Origin: Serinus canaria
Taxonomy: Eukaryota; Chordata; Aves; Passeriformes; Fringillidae
Assembly: GCF_022539315.1 (NCBI RefSeq)
Contig: NC_066336.1
Coordinates: 5,460,600-5,524,599 of the forward strand
Direction: 5' to 3'
Length of the DNA: 64,000 nucleotides
The notes under the pieces were generated by a model. The model saw only the letters and a program-made list of their open reading frames with translations. It had not been told where the DNA came from and made no database searches. The position numbers and the translations under genes are program-made. The number at the start of each line of letters is the position of its first letter. The stretch's first letter is position 1. Shown in pieces: positions 35,068-48,245 of this stretch.

Positions 35068-36937
35068 ATTGAAAAGAGTTGTTCTTCGTTGCTTCTGGAA
35101 CTCTGAGTGGTCATGGCAGCTCTCCAGGGCAGCCAGGATGTGCTGCTCCAGCCTCGCCGTGGTAGTGCAATTCCAGCGCTCTGTGCTGAGGGTGACCGGC
35201 TGCCAGCTGGGAGCTGGGGACAGGTGACAAGGCTGGGACAGTGTGACTGAGGCACAGGGGCCAGGAGGGCAGCTCTGGGCCTTCGATTTTCTTGTGTTTA
35301 TGGGAGAAGTGGAAAAAGAAAGGCATAGTTACTGGTGGCACTGGGGCTGGGACTGTCCTCTGGCTGTGGGGAGAGCTCTGCAGGGCACTGGGGACTGCAG
35401 TTATGGATCCCCAGGAATCTGTCTGTGCCCTCCCAGCACGAAAAATCCTGAATCCAGCCCCAATTCTCATGCCAGCAGAGGGCACAGGTGGCCTGCAGGA
35501 GGTGACAAACCCTGTGTTGTGCATCAGAGCCAAGCCCCCGAGCTAGCTTTGGAGGGGCCCACAGCTGCCTCCCACCATGGCCCTGTTTGGTTGCAATCTC
35601 TGTGGTGTCAGCTGTGAGGGTGTGTGGAGATTGGCACACCTGGTTCCTGCAAATGCCACCTGATGCCACCGCCACCAGTGGCACCTTGAGTGCCCCCTCT
35701 TCAGCTTATTCCTCTACAGCAAGATCCCCATGCTCGGGGTCACCCGGGGAAGGACAGGAGGGTGAGGGGATGGAAAAGACTGCACAGCATCAATTCACAA
35801 CATTCCCACCACCAGGAGTAGAAACTGCCCCTTCCAGATCTCAGAGCTTTCAGGATGAACTGACACATGTGAGTCAAAATGAAAAATTGTGTTAATCCTT
35901 TCTGGGTGAGAACATGGGAAAGGACCAGAACAGAATTATGATGCTTTGCCACCAGCTGTGAGTGTTGCCACTCAGAGGGGACGGAAGGAACATCTGGAAA
36001 ATGGTGGCAAGGCTGTGCCAAAGGCTCCTGAGCCCCTTGGAAGTGCATCTCAAATGTCTCAGATTGTCCTGAACGCCGCCTTCACTTCGGCCACCATCAC
36101 TGAGGTTTGCTAAGGGGAGCAAAGGGCTGAACGGTGAGGTCAGGACAAGAGAGCAAACAAACAAAACAAAACATCTCCATAAAAAGTACATCTCATGTGT
36201 AAACATGGAGGAGGGGTCAGCCAGGCCAGGGTCAGCCACGTTACTGATTGACAAACGACGACAGTGACACCAAAATGAACAATACAACTTGTGTCACCAA
36301 CAAATAATAACAATAATCACATCACAGCTCTTGTTCACGTGGCTGACTGAGCCCCAGTGCCCCTGGCTGTGCTGCAAACCCCACTGCTCTTTGGTGCTCA
36401 GGGACCCTTCACCAGCGGGGAGGGAAGGACAGGAGACAATGGGGTTTTTTTCTTTTTTTTCTCCTTTTTTCTTAAAGGTAAGTTCGGTCCTCCTGCACTG
36501 GCAGAGAGATGGCTCGGATGACTCCCTGGTGTCTCCTCTTCTCTGAACCATTTTGCAGAGGAAGGGTGAGATTCTCCTCACTTCTGAATGCTTTGTGTGG
36601 GGAAGAGGTGCGAGTGAGATGAACGAGAAGTGTTCTGCAAGTACCAAACATCTGATTCCACACGTCCTTGGGGTTTTTTCCCTATGTACAATCCACATAC
36701 CTAAAACATACGGAAGGAACCACATCAAGCGACACATTCAAGCCTCGTGGGTGTTCACCTTGAAATGCAACAAAGGTCTTGGTTGATCTTCGCTTGATGT
36801 TTGCATGCAGAGGATCCTTAACTTTGGGTTTGGAAGACTTTGGTTTGACTTTTCCCTTGGCATCACTTTGGTCGCTCGCAAAAGGAGCCACGGTGGCTGA
36901 TTGAGTTAAAGACACGGGTGCCCAGCTGAGCTGCTCC

Positions 36938-37507
<570 letters not shown>

Positions 37508-37807
37508 TCAGAAGGGAAAGCACCTCTTGGGTCTGCCAGGGAAAAGAGCTGAGGGACTTAAATAAAAACCCGAAACCCATTTGTTTAAGTTGCTCCCATT
37601 TCCTGTCCTAAAATTTGTTGTTTCCTATCCAAGAAGGGACACGGCAAAGCTGACTTCTCTTAGGGGTCTATTCATCTCGGGCAGATTAAAGCAGCACGCC
37701 CCATAAACACAGAAAAAAGATGTTTAGCCATGACATCAGCTGTGTAGTAAATAAATGGAGGCAGGCCCCAGACGGCCGGGCCCTGGGATCATCCATCCCT
37801 GCTGTAT

Positions 37808-37822
37808 ACACACACACACACA
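37808..37822. repeat. Short (CA)n
   Basis: About seven CA units within the intron. Confidence 0.85.
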
Positions 37823-39954
37823 GAGACAGGCAGGAAAAGCTGGAGCCCAGACCAGCCTGCTAAGCCTTCTTGTGGGTGGCCTGTTTGTGCTGATACCATC
37901 AGGGGATGGAGCTGATAAACACACAACTGAAAACTCCCAAGCCAGGAGCCACTATATCCCTCTGCTTGAGTTCTCTGTGTATTTTTCTCCTTCCAAGAGG
38001 ATAAAGAGAGTGAGAAATTCATGCTCTCTGCTGGGGGAAGGGAGGCTCGGGGCAGCGTGGTGGGAATGTTCCCCAGCTCCATTGGATAATGGAGCCCCCC
38101 ACGCATTTCCTGGAGAGTCTAAACCCAAAGGGGGTGGCGGCCAGCTTGGAACTGGAAAGGGACCTTGGCTTGGGATCCTGTCCTCCTGCAGGAAGCCCAG
38201 GTTAGAGGTGGGAATCCACAGCAGAAGATCCTTGGAGGAGCTGGAGCCATTCCTGTGGCTCTCTCAGCTGTCCCAAGGCTAAAACAGAGCCCAGGAACCT
38301 CTGGCCTTGGTGCATTAAAGCAGAGAGAAATGAGGTTTGCACTCCAAGGAAAGTGCTCTTCAGACCTCCTCTATTTCCCTCTTGTTAAAAGCAGGGCCTT
38401 TCTCCTTTGCTAGTGGACACCATCCAGCCTCAAAAGTGACTTTTTTTGGTGCATCAGCTGGATTTTGTATCCCTCAGAGCAAGACAATGTGAGGTGAGTA
38501 TGCTAAACAGGCCTGTTGGTTTTGGAAATGCATATACATACAAACACACATCCAGAGGATTGTGTGGCTGCTCTGCATGCACAAGGACGTGTGTTTTAGA
38601 TCTATTTATTACAATGAAGCATTTTAAACTTCTCAGGGCTGGCGTTCCAGGCCCCAAAGCGTTTCCCCAGGAGAAAACTCTTGATTTAATCCCTTCCAGC
38701 TACCTAGTGACACGGGCACGCTCTGGAGGAGCAGGTATGGAGGGGATTTGATGTGAACCTCCCTTCTGATCCCAGGTGAGTCCTTCAGCCATGGAAGGAG
38801 AAGGGGAGGATCCTCCCTCCCTCCCCTGCAGCCCTTTTGCGGGCACCCAGCAGCGCCTGCCTTCCCACGCAGGCTCCACGGAGGGGAAAGGCGGGGGAGC
38901 ACCTGGTTTGTGAACGTGGCTGTGGCTTTGGGGCGAGATAAGAGAGGAGCAGAGCTCAAAGCTGTCCCGAACCACACTGCTCTGCACACACCCGGCGCTG
39001 GAAAGCGCCCGTGGAAGCGGTGGCCCGGCCACAGGGCTGACCCTGCTCCGTGCTGGGCTGGCTGGAAAAGCACAGCGGTGGGAAAAGCGCTCCCAGCCTG
39101 ATTTCACAGCCCAGCAGGGACCCATCCCAAAGCCGTGCTGCAGCCACAGCTGCTGCCAGGCACTGAGGTTTGAGGGAGCTGAGGTTTGGAGACCAGCTCT
39201 ACGAGAAGCAGCCTGACCACAGCCCCGTGGCGGTGGCAATCCAGCAGCACCACGGCTTGAGACGGGACCATGGGGCACAAATCCTTCCTGCACCTGGGCT
39301 GGAAAGAAAAAATGCTGTCTTCTGAAAGCCTCCCCTCAAACCTGGCAGCCCTGCACTGAGAAAAAGCAGCCTCCAAATCCCCCTCAGCCCCCAAAACACC
39401 CAGACTGCTGCTCGCTGCCTTCCCGGATGACAATCGCTCAGGCCGCGCTCCTTCATTACTTTTCACAGCTCCATAAATAATTTTCCATAAAATGCAAATC
39501 GAAATCAAACCTGAGCGCCCAGGGCACATTTCCTTTTTCCTCTATAACTCACTCAAAGAGGGGGTTTTTTAGAGGCTACATTTTATTGGCCTGAACGTGC
39601 ACTGTTTGGCAGTGGGTCCCTGCTACTAATTTAGACAGGAACATTTAAGAGTGTTAATTATGGGCTCTGTGTGTGACAGGCTGTGGGGAGCTCTGCCAGG
39701 CTCTGAACCCTCGGCCAGAGCATTCTGCAGGGCTGGGATCTGTGAATTTTGATTCCTTCAAAAAGCAAATCTCTCAAACAGAATCCACACCCAGCAGAGC
39801 CATGAGGCGTCTGAGGGGCATGACCAGCTCGCTTTCACCCCCGCCGGACTTGGGCTCTAAGTCTGGCCCAGAATAAAACTCCAGCTTTCCCTGCCCGGAA
39901 AAGCTCTCAGCTTTTCCCTGAGGCTACAAATAAACCCCCAAACCACTCAAAAAC

Positions 39955-40095
39955 AAAATCGCGGCGGCCCCGGCCCGCGCAGGGCCGACCTGAGGGGGCC
40001 GCGGCCGCGCCGCCAGCAGGGGGCGCCCGGCGGGCCGCGGGAAGGAGGCGGGAAAGAGGCGGGAAGGAGGCGGCCGCCAGAGGGGGCCGGGGCCT
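39955..40095. promoter_or_regulatory. Intronic CpG-rich patch
   Basis: Dense CpG with GGGAAGGAGGCGGG-type repeats, directly before the pyrimidine minisatellite. Function unknown. Confidence 0.35.
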
Positions 40096-40124
40096 CGCCA
40101 TCGCCTCAGGGCTGCTGCTGTGTC

Positions 40125-40472
40125 CTGTGTCCTTCACCTCGGGGCTGCCCCTCTGTCCTGTCTCCTCCACCTTAGGGCTGCCCCTCTGTCCCGTCTCCTT
40201 CACCTCAGGGCTGCCCCTCTGTCCTTCACCTCAGGGCTTCCCCTCCATCTTGGTCCTCGCCTCAGGGCTGCCCCTCTGTCCTCTGTCCTTCACCTCAGGG
40301 TTTTCCCTCCATCTTGGTCCTCGCCTCAGGGCTTCCCATCCATCCCATCTCCTTCACCTCACAAATGTCCCTCCACTTCAGCACTGCCCCTTCCATCTTG
40401 GTCCTCGCCTCAAGGTTCCCTCTCCATTCCATCTCCTCCACTTCAGGGCTGCTCCTCCATCCTGGCTGCAGC
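40125..40472. repeat. 26-34-bp pyrimidine-rich minisatellite
   Basis: About ten diverged units of the form CACCTCAGGGCTGCCCCTCT followed by GTCC and a variable tail. Strong strand asymmetry (pyrimidines on +). Units vary in length, indicating an older array than the 31-bp and 40-bp ones. Confidence 0.93.
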
Positions 40473-43400
40473 CACACAGCCCCACCGCCTGCCCTGCACG
40501 CGAGGAAATCTCCACTGAAACAACCCCAGCGAATCCAATTAAAACACGGCCATTAACACCCTCCATAACCACCTAACTCAGCAGCAAGGACCCTCTGCCA
40601 CAGCCAGGATCAAAGAGCAGCCTGGAGCAAGCAGCTGCTGAGCAAAGCCAGGGAACAAGGAGTGGGTGAAGCTGCACCCTCGGACCCCACATTCCCTTTG
40701 GAATCACAGCTCTTAAAAGCCCTTTCTTGCTGTCCCCTTCCCCAGCACACATCACACACATCTGCTCCGTAGTGCTGCCTCCGAGGATTTACTACGGTTT
40801 TCCCTCGCTTACTCGCCGTCCAGCCCCCATTTGCTTTTTTGGACCCTGGCAATCCGAGCTTGAGTACTTCAGTTGTCCAGTTGCCAATCAAAATATTTGA
40901 AGGAAATGTTTATTTTCTTCTCGAAATCACACCAGCTGCTGCACTAACTGAATAAGCCCATTTAGCTGTAAGAATTTAACCATTGTAAGAGTGAATTGAG
41001 TCCCCCAACTACTCCAAAATCTGACCCAATCTATCAGCGGAAATGTCAATGTTTTGGATGGGAGTTTGGGGAAGTGTGGAATGTGTATTAAATAAAAGCC
41101 ATGTAAAGGTCAAAGCCCTGATTAGTAATGCCACTGTCTCCTCCTAAGGGCTGAGCTGCCCCGGGGACCACAGAGGCCGGGACACACCCCATGATTTAAT
41201 TGTGCAGCTGCAATTTGCACCTTTTGAGGACCCCCAAGTCCCCCCTGCACGAGGGGCCGGATAGAAACATGCTTTGAAAGCTGCTCAGCCCCTTTCCAGA
41301 TAAAACAACAGTGCTGCAGTGACACAGCAGCTCTCTCTGCCTCAGAGACAATACAGGTCTTTCCTTGGGTGGGTGGCCAGGACATAAATGCAAAGAGATG
41401 CCCCTGATGGGAGCCAAACCTCAGCTGGGTCATGGTGGCGAGGGCTGGCCATGAGGCGGGAAGGGCTGGTTCGTGAGGCTGCCAACCACAGAGGTTTCTC
41501 TGGGTGTGTTCAGCCTCCTCCCTTCAGACCACGTTGGGTTTGGGAGCTGCCTTGGATGGAGTGGAACTGGTCCCTGCACCCTGGCGGGGTCAGGGCTGGT
41601 GGATCTGCTCTGAGGTCCCTGAAAGCCCTGGAGGAGATGAAGCAATGGGCCCTGCAGATGGTTTTAGGGATTGATGTGCATGCATCCTGGAGGAGCAGTG
41701 GGTGCTGCCACTACCTCCTAACCCTGGAGCACATCTGCTCTGCCTGGAGGGAAGAAAGGGCGGCAAAAGCAACATCAGGACCTCTTCAGTGCTGCGATGG
41801 TACCCAGACAACCAGCTCACCCCGGCCACGTGGCAGAGCAGCACTGATGTACAGCAGGATCATCACTATCAGATTATCTGGGGCCAGGCAGGGACGTGTG
41901 GAACCTGAGCAGCTCCTCAGCACCCCAGATAGCACCCGGTCCCCACCTTAGAGATGTGGGGAGCACGCGGTGGCTGATGAAGCCAGTCAGCAATAAACCT
42001 GAGCTTGTGTGGATGTGTTACACAACAAACACTCACAGTGTGTGAGACACACAGAGAATAAAGGGAATTTAAAGGGAACTTGATAGCCTGGCACTCTCCA
42101 AGTGTATAGAGTATAAAATATCATCAGCCTGGCCATAGATCACTGTTCTAATTCTATGCATATGTGTGCCTTGCAAAATTGTCATGAAAAATCTACCCCA
42201 GGGGAAAAAGCCTGGCTTTCCTGTCTCACTGCACAATGATTGACGACAATGTAAACACTAATGATACTTTATGCTTCTGTATATAACACACCAGCATGTG
42301 TGGGACAGAGGAGACAGGCATTCCTGCTCTGGATATACCTTTGGCTGTTTTTTCTCTGCTCACTTCTATCACACTTGGACCTCAAAGCCATCTTTGAGCG
42401 TTTTTCTGATCTTTGTCCCTCTCCGCTTCCTTCCCCTGATGGCAATAACTCCATGTGGGAGCACGGAGAGGCAGGTGGCCAAGAGAAGGAGAGAATCTCC
42501 ATGGGAAGGTGCACGAGATGCATCTGATCTGTGAAGGCCCAGCTCATCTCTAGAGAAGGCGCCGCTCTCCTCCCCACCCACGCATGCAGGCACGCTCTCA
42601 CGCCTCTGTCACGTATGTTAACAAGTTCATTTGTTTCCAAGTCAGAGCCAACTAAAAAAGAAAACGGCCCCTTCCTCTCAGCCTACGTAAAACAGAGCAA
42701 AATATATTTTGGGGGAGGAGGGGAGGTGTTGAAAAAAAAGGAGGGTGTGAACAGCATCCGTTGTTACACGCCCATGGAGCAGTGCTCTGTATCTGATAGA
42801 ACCAGCTCACAAACTGGGTGCATGGACTTCCTCTGCAGAGTCTGAAAAAAAACGCAAACCCCAAACCAAAACACAACAACACACAGGTCCTTATCACAGC
42901 ATCGCCAGGCACCACCTCAACACTGCCAAGCACGTTTGCTGCTCAGTTTTGTGATTCTCCCCGAACACTGTGTGCTGCTGTGCACACACACACGCGGGCC
43001 CAAACCCACCGTGCTGAGCAGCACAAAGCCAGATCCTGGGTCCTCTCCCACCCCAAATATGCTGGGCAGCAGCAGAGCAGGGAAAATCCCAGGTGTTCCC
43101 AGCTCCGTGAATCATACACTGCATCTCAACCTCCTCTGCAAAGCCTTCCAGATCCATTGGGATGCTCACATTCTCTGGACCCATCCTTCTGGGGAGGACC
43201 ATGCTCCTAATTCCAGTGTGGATTTATGCAGGACCAGTTCAGCCCCACGTCCTGTGCCTGCAGTGTCCTCCAGAGCTTACATTAGCTGCTCTGCCTCGCC
43301 GTGTTTACCCCCTCGATGTATTTACACGGAGCAATGGGCTCCGCTCCCCGCCTGCCCTTTGCTAGACTAAACAAGCCCAGCTCTCCCAGCTTCCGGCACA

Positions 43401-46400
43401 GCCTGGCTCATCCCAGAGCCCTCTGCCCGCATCCCGCAGTCCCCGCCGCTCCATCCCGCCGAGCTAATGAATAACGGTGCTAATTGGAGCGGCTGGGTGG
43501 GCTGAGCGGGGATCGCGGGCACTCCCCTCCGCCCTGCCTGCGCTTTGCTCTTTACCTGTATTCAAAGGGTATTAAAACAAATTAACAAGCCCTGACTACA
43601 TAAAAGGAAGCTGCTGGATTTACAACCCAGCCTGCAGCTAGACCACCTTGCCTGCCGAGCAGGTTTAGGCCGGGCCACGTCTGCCATGGGAATCCCACTG
43701 GGGAGGGGTGATGGCACAGGGGGCTCCGGCAAGGCAGTGGCACCCGGGCTGGGGACTCCCCACCCTGCTCTGAGAATGGCACTGTGGATCCCAGCACACT
43801 GGAAAATCCCGTGTTAAAGGCAGGATGGCACCCCTGAGGCAAATTCCTTGCTGTTCTCTAGGGATGCAGCACCCTGAGCTGTGGCTGGGGTTGGCCACGT
43901 GTCCATGGCACAAACGCAGCGGTCGCGGGTGCCTGGACTCTGTCCTGGGGGAATCTCCTGCCCAGCACTGCTCTGTGGTTCATCTGTAACAGTTCCATGC
44001 CAAATTCACTGAAGGGACATCACAAATGTAAAGGAGAGGAGCAGAAAAGCAGTTTAAAGATAGACTCAGAAGCTTGAAAGCAGGCAGGAAACCCATCTCG
44101 AGCGTGTTCCTTCCTTTGAGGCTGAAGCTGAATCCCACAATATGTTTTCTTCCCACTAATGCTTGCCTAGCTTCCTTTGGAAACAATTTAGCCTCTGCCC
44201 GTGGTAGAATGTTTTTATCCATTAAGAAACGGATATTTTAAAGAAACCATAAGTCAATCTGGACAGGGATTAGGAAGCAGCAATTCAGTGTATTTGCTGG
44301 GCCCATAATTCAGAACTTAACCTCAGAGCAGCCACGTTGCATTTCGGAAACAATAGGGGCACTTGCTGCCTATGCCAAGAGACTTCTTAAAAGTAATGTA
44401 ATACTTTAAAAATGTATATTTAAAAAGAAAAAGAGAGAGAAAGACTTTACTTTAAAGGCGTATGATGGAGCATTCTGCTGATGATAAAAATATTGTGCTG
44501 GCCTGAAGTAATGGATTGGGAATGAAGCTGAGCAAATTCCAGATCAGGAGATCTGAAGCTCTTCACCAGTGAACACAGAGTCTCCCAAAATCCATTCTGC
44601 AGGCACTAGGGCTAAGAGAGGCTTGCAAAAGGATCTGACATTTACTGTCTTCCCTATGAAATCAAGGGAGTTTGGCTTCTCTGGAGCAAAAACAAGAGTG
44701 TGCAGGGGGACGTGAAGTGCATCAATCAAAACAGCTCGCTCTGGTACCAAAGAGATCCAATCTAAAATCCCTTTGCAATTGTCCTGGTGAGCACAAGGCC
44801 CCTCCATGCTGCTGGACAAGGCACACAATTGCTTTTGAGTGGTTGAAGATGTTTCCACCACAGAACTCGGGCGTGGGCGGTCCTGCTCTGCTGTGCTGGG
44901 AACAAAATGGTTCAGCCTGAGCCACAGCTGAAACACAAGCAAGGGAAGACACAGAGAACTGGGGGCTGCTCCTGGGGAGGACGTGTGTCTGTCACCAGCC
45001 CACCTCCCCTGAGCCAGGGGGCCCCGAGAAGCAGCTGAAGGCAGACAGCAGAAATCCCTTTAACATCTTGCTTCACTTCTGAGAGCTACTTGATTTTTTT
45101 TAAGCTAAAAGGCAAAACTGGACTGAAGCAGGCACGCAAGGCTCTGGCTTCGCGTGCCCCATAATAAGGAACCATTTCAAGCCATCCTAATGACAGCTTG
45201 GTGTCTCGCTGTGGGGATGGCAGAGCTGGGATTGCAAACACTCAGATTTTCCAGACCTCTCTGGAGAAGCATTGGGCCAAATCCTCAACAGAAGCTCTGC
45301 TCAGCTGAAGCCTGGGAAGCAGAGCTGGATGGTGATGAGGGTCTGTCTGTCTGACCTGCCCAGCACTGGGCCAGTTTCTCATCACAGCTACAGGGGGTGA
45401 ACCCAGAGTTCCCTAGAGCTACACAAGTGGGAATGAGATGTGGTGTGTGCAGGGTTCCAGTGTCCATCCCACTTGGGGACATGCAGGGGAAGGGATCAAG
45501 TCTCTGCCCATCTGAGTGGGGCAAGGCAAGGCCAGAGCCACTGACATACCCTGACACTGGAGAGAGCAGGATCCGACCCGCTCGCTATCGGAGCCGTGCT
45601 CTCTCCTCCCGTATTTCCTGGCATGCCCTTCAGAAACCATCGGCTTTCTCCTACCGGGAGGGTTTTGGTTTGAGACCATCTAACCTCAGGATGATCATTT
45701 TACATGGGGGCTATTTATAACCTCCAGGGGCTGCTTTACTGAAAGCCTCTGCGAGTGGCTGAGGGCCAGACCCTTCTCCCACTCCCCGCGGCGCCCTTGC
45801 CGTGATCTCCACCACAGCCACGGCTTTCCCTCCTCAGGAGGAGAGATTGGACTGGGCCAGAACCCCAAGAACCCCAATGCTCCCAGATAAACTCTGTCCT
45901 CTGCCTGCCTAAAAACCCAAACTCCATGTGCCATGTGCAGGGATTTGAGGTGCTGGGATCCCCCCACAGTGGCCAAGGCCGTTCCTGAGCATCCCAGCTC
46001 CAGCCTGCTTTTGCCAGGAGCGGATTAGGAAGTTTGTGCAAACTGCTTGGTCAGCAGAACAGGAAAGCCAAGCACCCCTGGCACACAAGCAGAGGGAGCT
46101 GGGCACTGCTGCAGGGAAAAACCTCCCTGTCCCCCTCTTAATCCCTGCACAGGGGTGCTAAAAACATTAACCTTGGGCAGCACCCCATGGAAGATAGCGG
46201 GGGCCGGATGAACCCCAGCCTGCCCCGTGGCCCCTCCCCGCTGGTATCTCCTTCTGCTTCCCACTAATCGGCCTCTCCTGTGTGTTACCCAAGAACGTGC
46301 CAAGTCGTGAGAATTACAGGCCTGTTAACTCCCGTGTTGTTCTTGGCACGGGCCGGGCTCCACTTGCTCGGGTAAAAATTATGATCTTTGTGAATAAGCC

Positions 46401-46418
46401 GTGTGTGTGTGTGTGTGA
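46401..46418. repeat. (GT)n microsatellite
   Basis: About nine GT units followed by a GA-rich tail. Confidence 0.9.
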
Positions 46419-47618
46419 GAGAAAGAGGGGTTTTTAAAATGATGATTATGATTGGTCCTAGCCAGAGCTGTGTCAAAAGGACAGGGCTGAGATGAAAATT
46501 ACTGAGCTGCTCCTGCTCCGAGTTACTCTGGCAGGAGCCCGCAGTCATTTTAAGACGGTTCCTCCGACTCGGGAACAAGGGAGCCAAGAGCAGAGCGTGC
46601 ACAAACCGCCTTTTGCAGCATTCCTGGGACTTCGGATTCACTCCGCAGGAATGATTTCAGAGGCTAATTTTGTGTGTCTCCACTCCTGCTGTCACTTGAC
46701 ATTTGGGAATTTGGCAGGGGCGGTAGCTTGTGGCCAACTTCATTTTTTTTCTCGTTGAATTTGTGTCATCACCTGATTCTTTGCTCCAAACAGAGCTCTT
46801 TGGGTTTCTGGCACTGCAGGGGGCTGTGCTAATTTAAAATACAAATCTTTTTTTCTTCCCCCAAAAATCTCTTTCTTTATGATGCGGCCAACAGGACAAG
46901 CCTAGAAAACTCTTTCTCTCTCTCCTGCTTTTTTTAAAAAACCCAAATGATAGTCCTACACAAAATGCCCGTGTTCTTCTCATAAACCTTGCTAATATCA
47001 ATGAAAATTCCAAGTGTGGAGATTTGCATTTCAATGAGAAAGAAATTAAATTTTCTCTGTAATTTTGGGTTGGGAGGAGCGGCGTAGCTTTTACAGTTCG
47101 GGTAACATTTTCAAACATGTTCTTACACCCAAAACCCCTTCTTTGCTAATGACACCGAGGCTTTCAAACAACCATATCCCTTCTGAAAACACAGCACAAG
47201 GGTTTTGGGAGCTTTTTCTATGAGACTTTCCCAGAAGGGCCTATTCTCACCAAAATTCCAAATACAGACAGCTTAAGTACTGATCCTTGAAACCCTCTTA
47301 GTATCTCTGCTGATTTCTGAAGGAAAAGAACCAGTGAGACTAAAAGTGCATGGAAAAGCAGCACAGAAAAGGACAGGAGAATGACCTCTTAATTCATGCT
47401 GGCGGCATCTGCCTGTGACAGGAGCAGTACAGCAGCTGAGATATTTTAATGCCCTGCTTAGTTTGGGACTGAAATTCTGGGATGAGCAGCCTGATCTCTG
47501 TCAGGTAGCTCCAGTGGCAATTCCTGCCCCTGTCCTGGCAGCAAGCTGCAGATTCCTGGGGAACGCCCAGGGACTCGGGCGCTCTTTGCCGCTGGCAGAT
47601 CTGGGAAGAGCAAAGCTC

Positions 47619-47642
47619 TGTGTGTGTGTGTATGTGTGTGTG
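47619..47642. repeat. (TG)n microsatellite
   Basis: Twelve dinucleotides with one TA interruption, about 440 bp from the RUNX3 middle exon. Confidence 0.93.
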
Positions 47643-48080
47643 CCCTTGCAGGTGTGCATTCGTGTGGGGAATTATGCTGGAGCTGGGAGAGGGATCACCA
47701 CACTTGGCACCCACACAGTGATAAGAAACCGTTGGGATTAGCATGTAAAGCACGGAACACCCTCTCTGCCTGATGCATAACCATAGCGCGGCTGCCTTCA
47801 TGTCAGAGGAGCTGCTGGGTTCAAAGCGTGCTGCTCGCACCTCCCTCACGCTCCTGCTGCTCATCTGTTCCTCAAACCCCAGATCTAATGGTGCAAAAAG
47901 TGACTTAATGGGTGCAAAAAGGCTTCCAAGGTCAAGAAAACTACACAAACCCCTCCCTGGCTCCTTAACCAGAGGAGAGCTGGACTACAACTCTAAAATC
48001 CCATCTGGAGGCTTGTTCCCACTCAGTCACACCAGGAACACGAGGGTTTGGGGGTGACACTGGGACACCCAGGTGGTTAC

Positions 48081-48245
48081 CTTGGATTGGAGTTTGAGCC
48101 TGGGAGCCGAAGTGGCTCGGGGTGCTGAGGGATCCACGGGGGTTGGGTGTAGTTGGGGTGACTCTCATGGACTGGCGCAGCCGTTCCAGCTCTCCGTAGC
48201 GGTCAGTGAAGGGTTTGGCTTGGTCTTCCAGCTTTTGTCTGTGCC
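48081..48245 (-). CDS. RUNX3: RUNX3 middle exon (post-Runt region)
   Basis: This 165-nt exon begins GG after a GTTCCAG acceptor, completing an Arg codon. It encodes HRQKLEDQAKPF, DRYGELERLRQSMRVTP, then PNPRGSLSTPSHFGSQ and TPIQ, ending one base into Gly before GTAACC. HRQKLED follows the Runt domain in all RUNX proteins. LRQSMRVTP differs from human RUNX3, which I recall as LRMRVTP, so this copy has two extra residues or an older form of the junction. Phases match the flanking exons. Confidence 0.96.

Larger units (their letters stand above)
34030..36937 (-). other. RUNX3: RUNX3 3'UTR (about 2.9 kb)
   Basis: DNA between the stop and an AATAAA (+ strand TTTATT at 34047) contains an AT-rich complex block (34300-34870), a (AAT)12 microsatellite in transcript sense, and a candidate miR-130/301 site. 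The length is similar to that known for mammalian RUNX3. The end is inferred from motifs. Confidence 0.7.
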
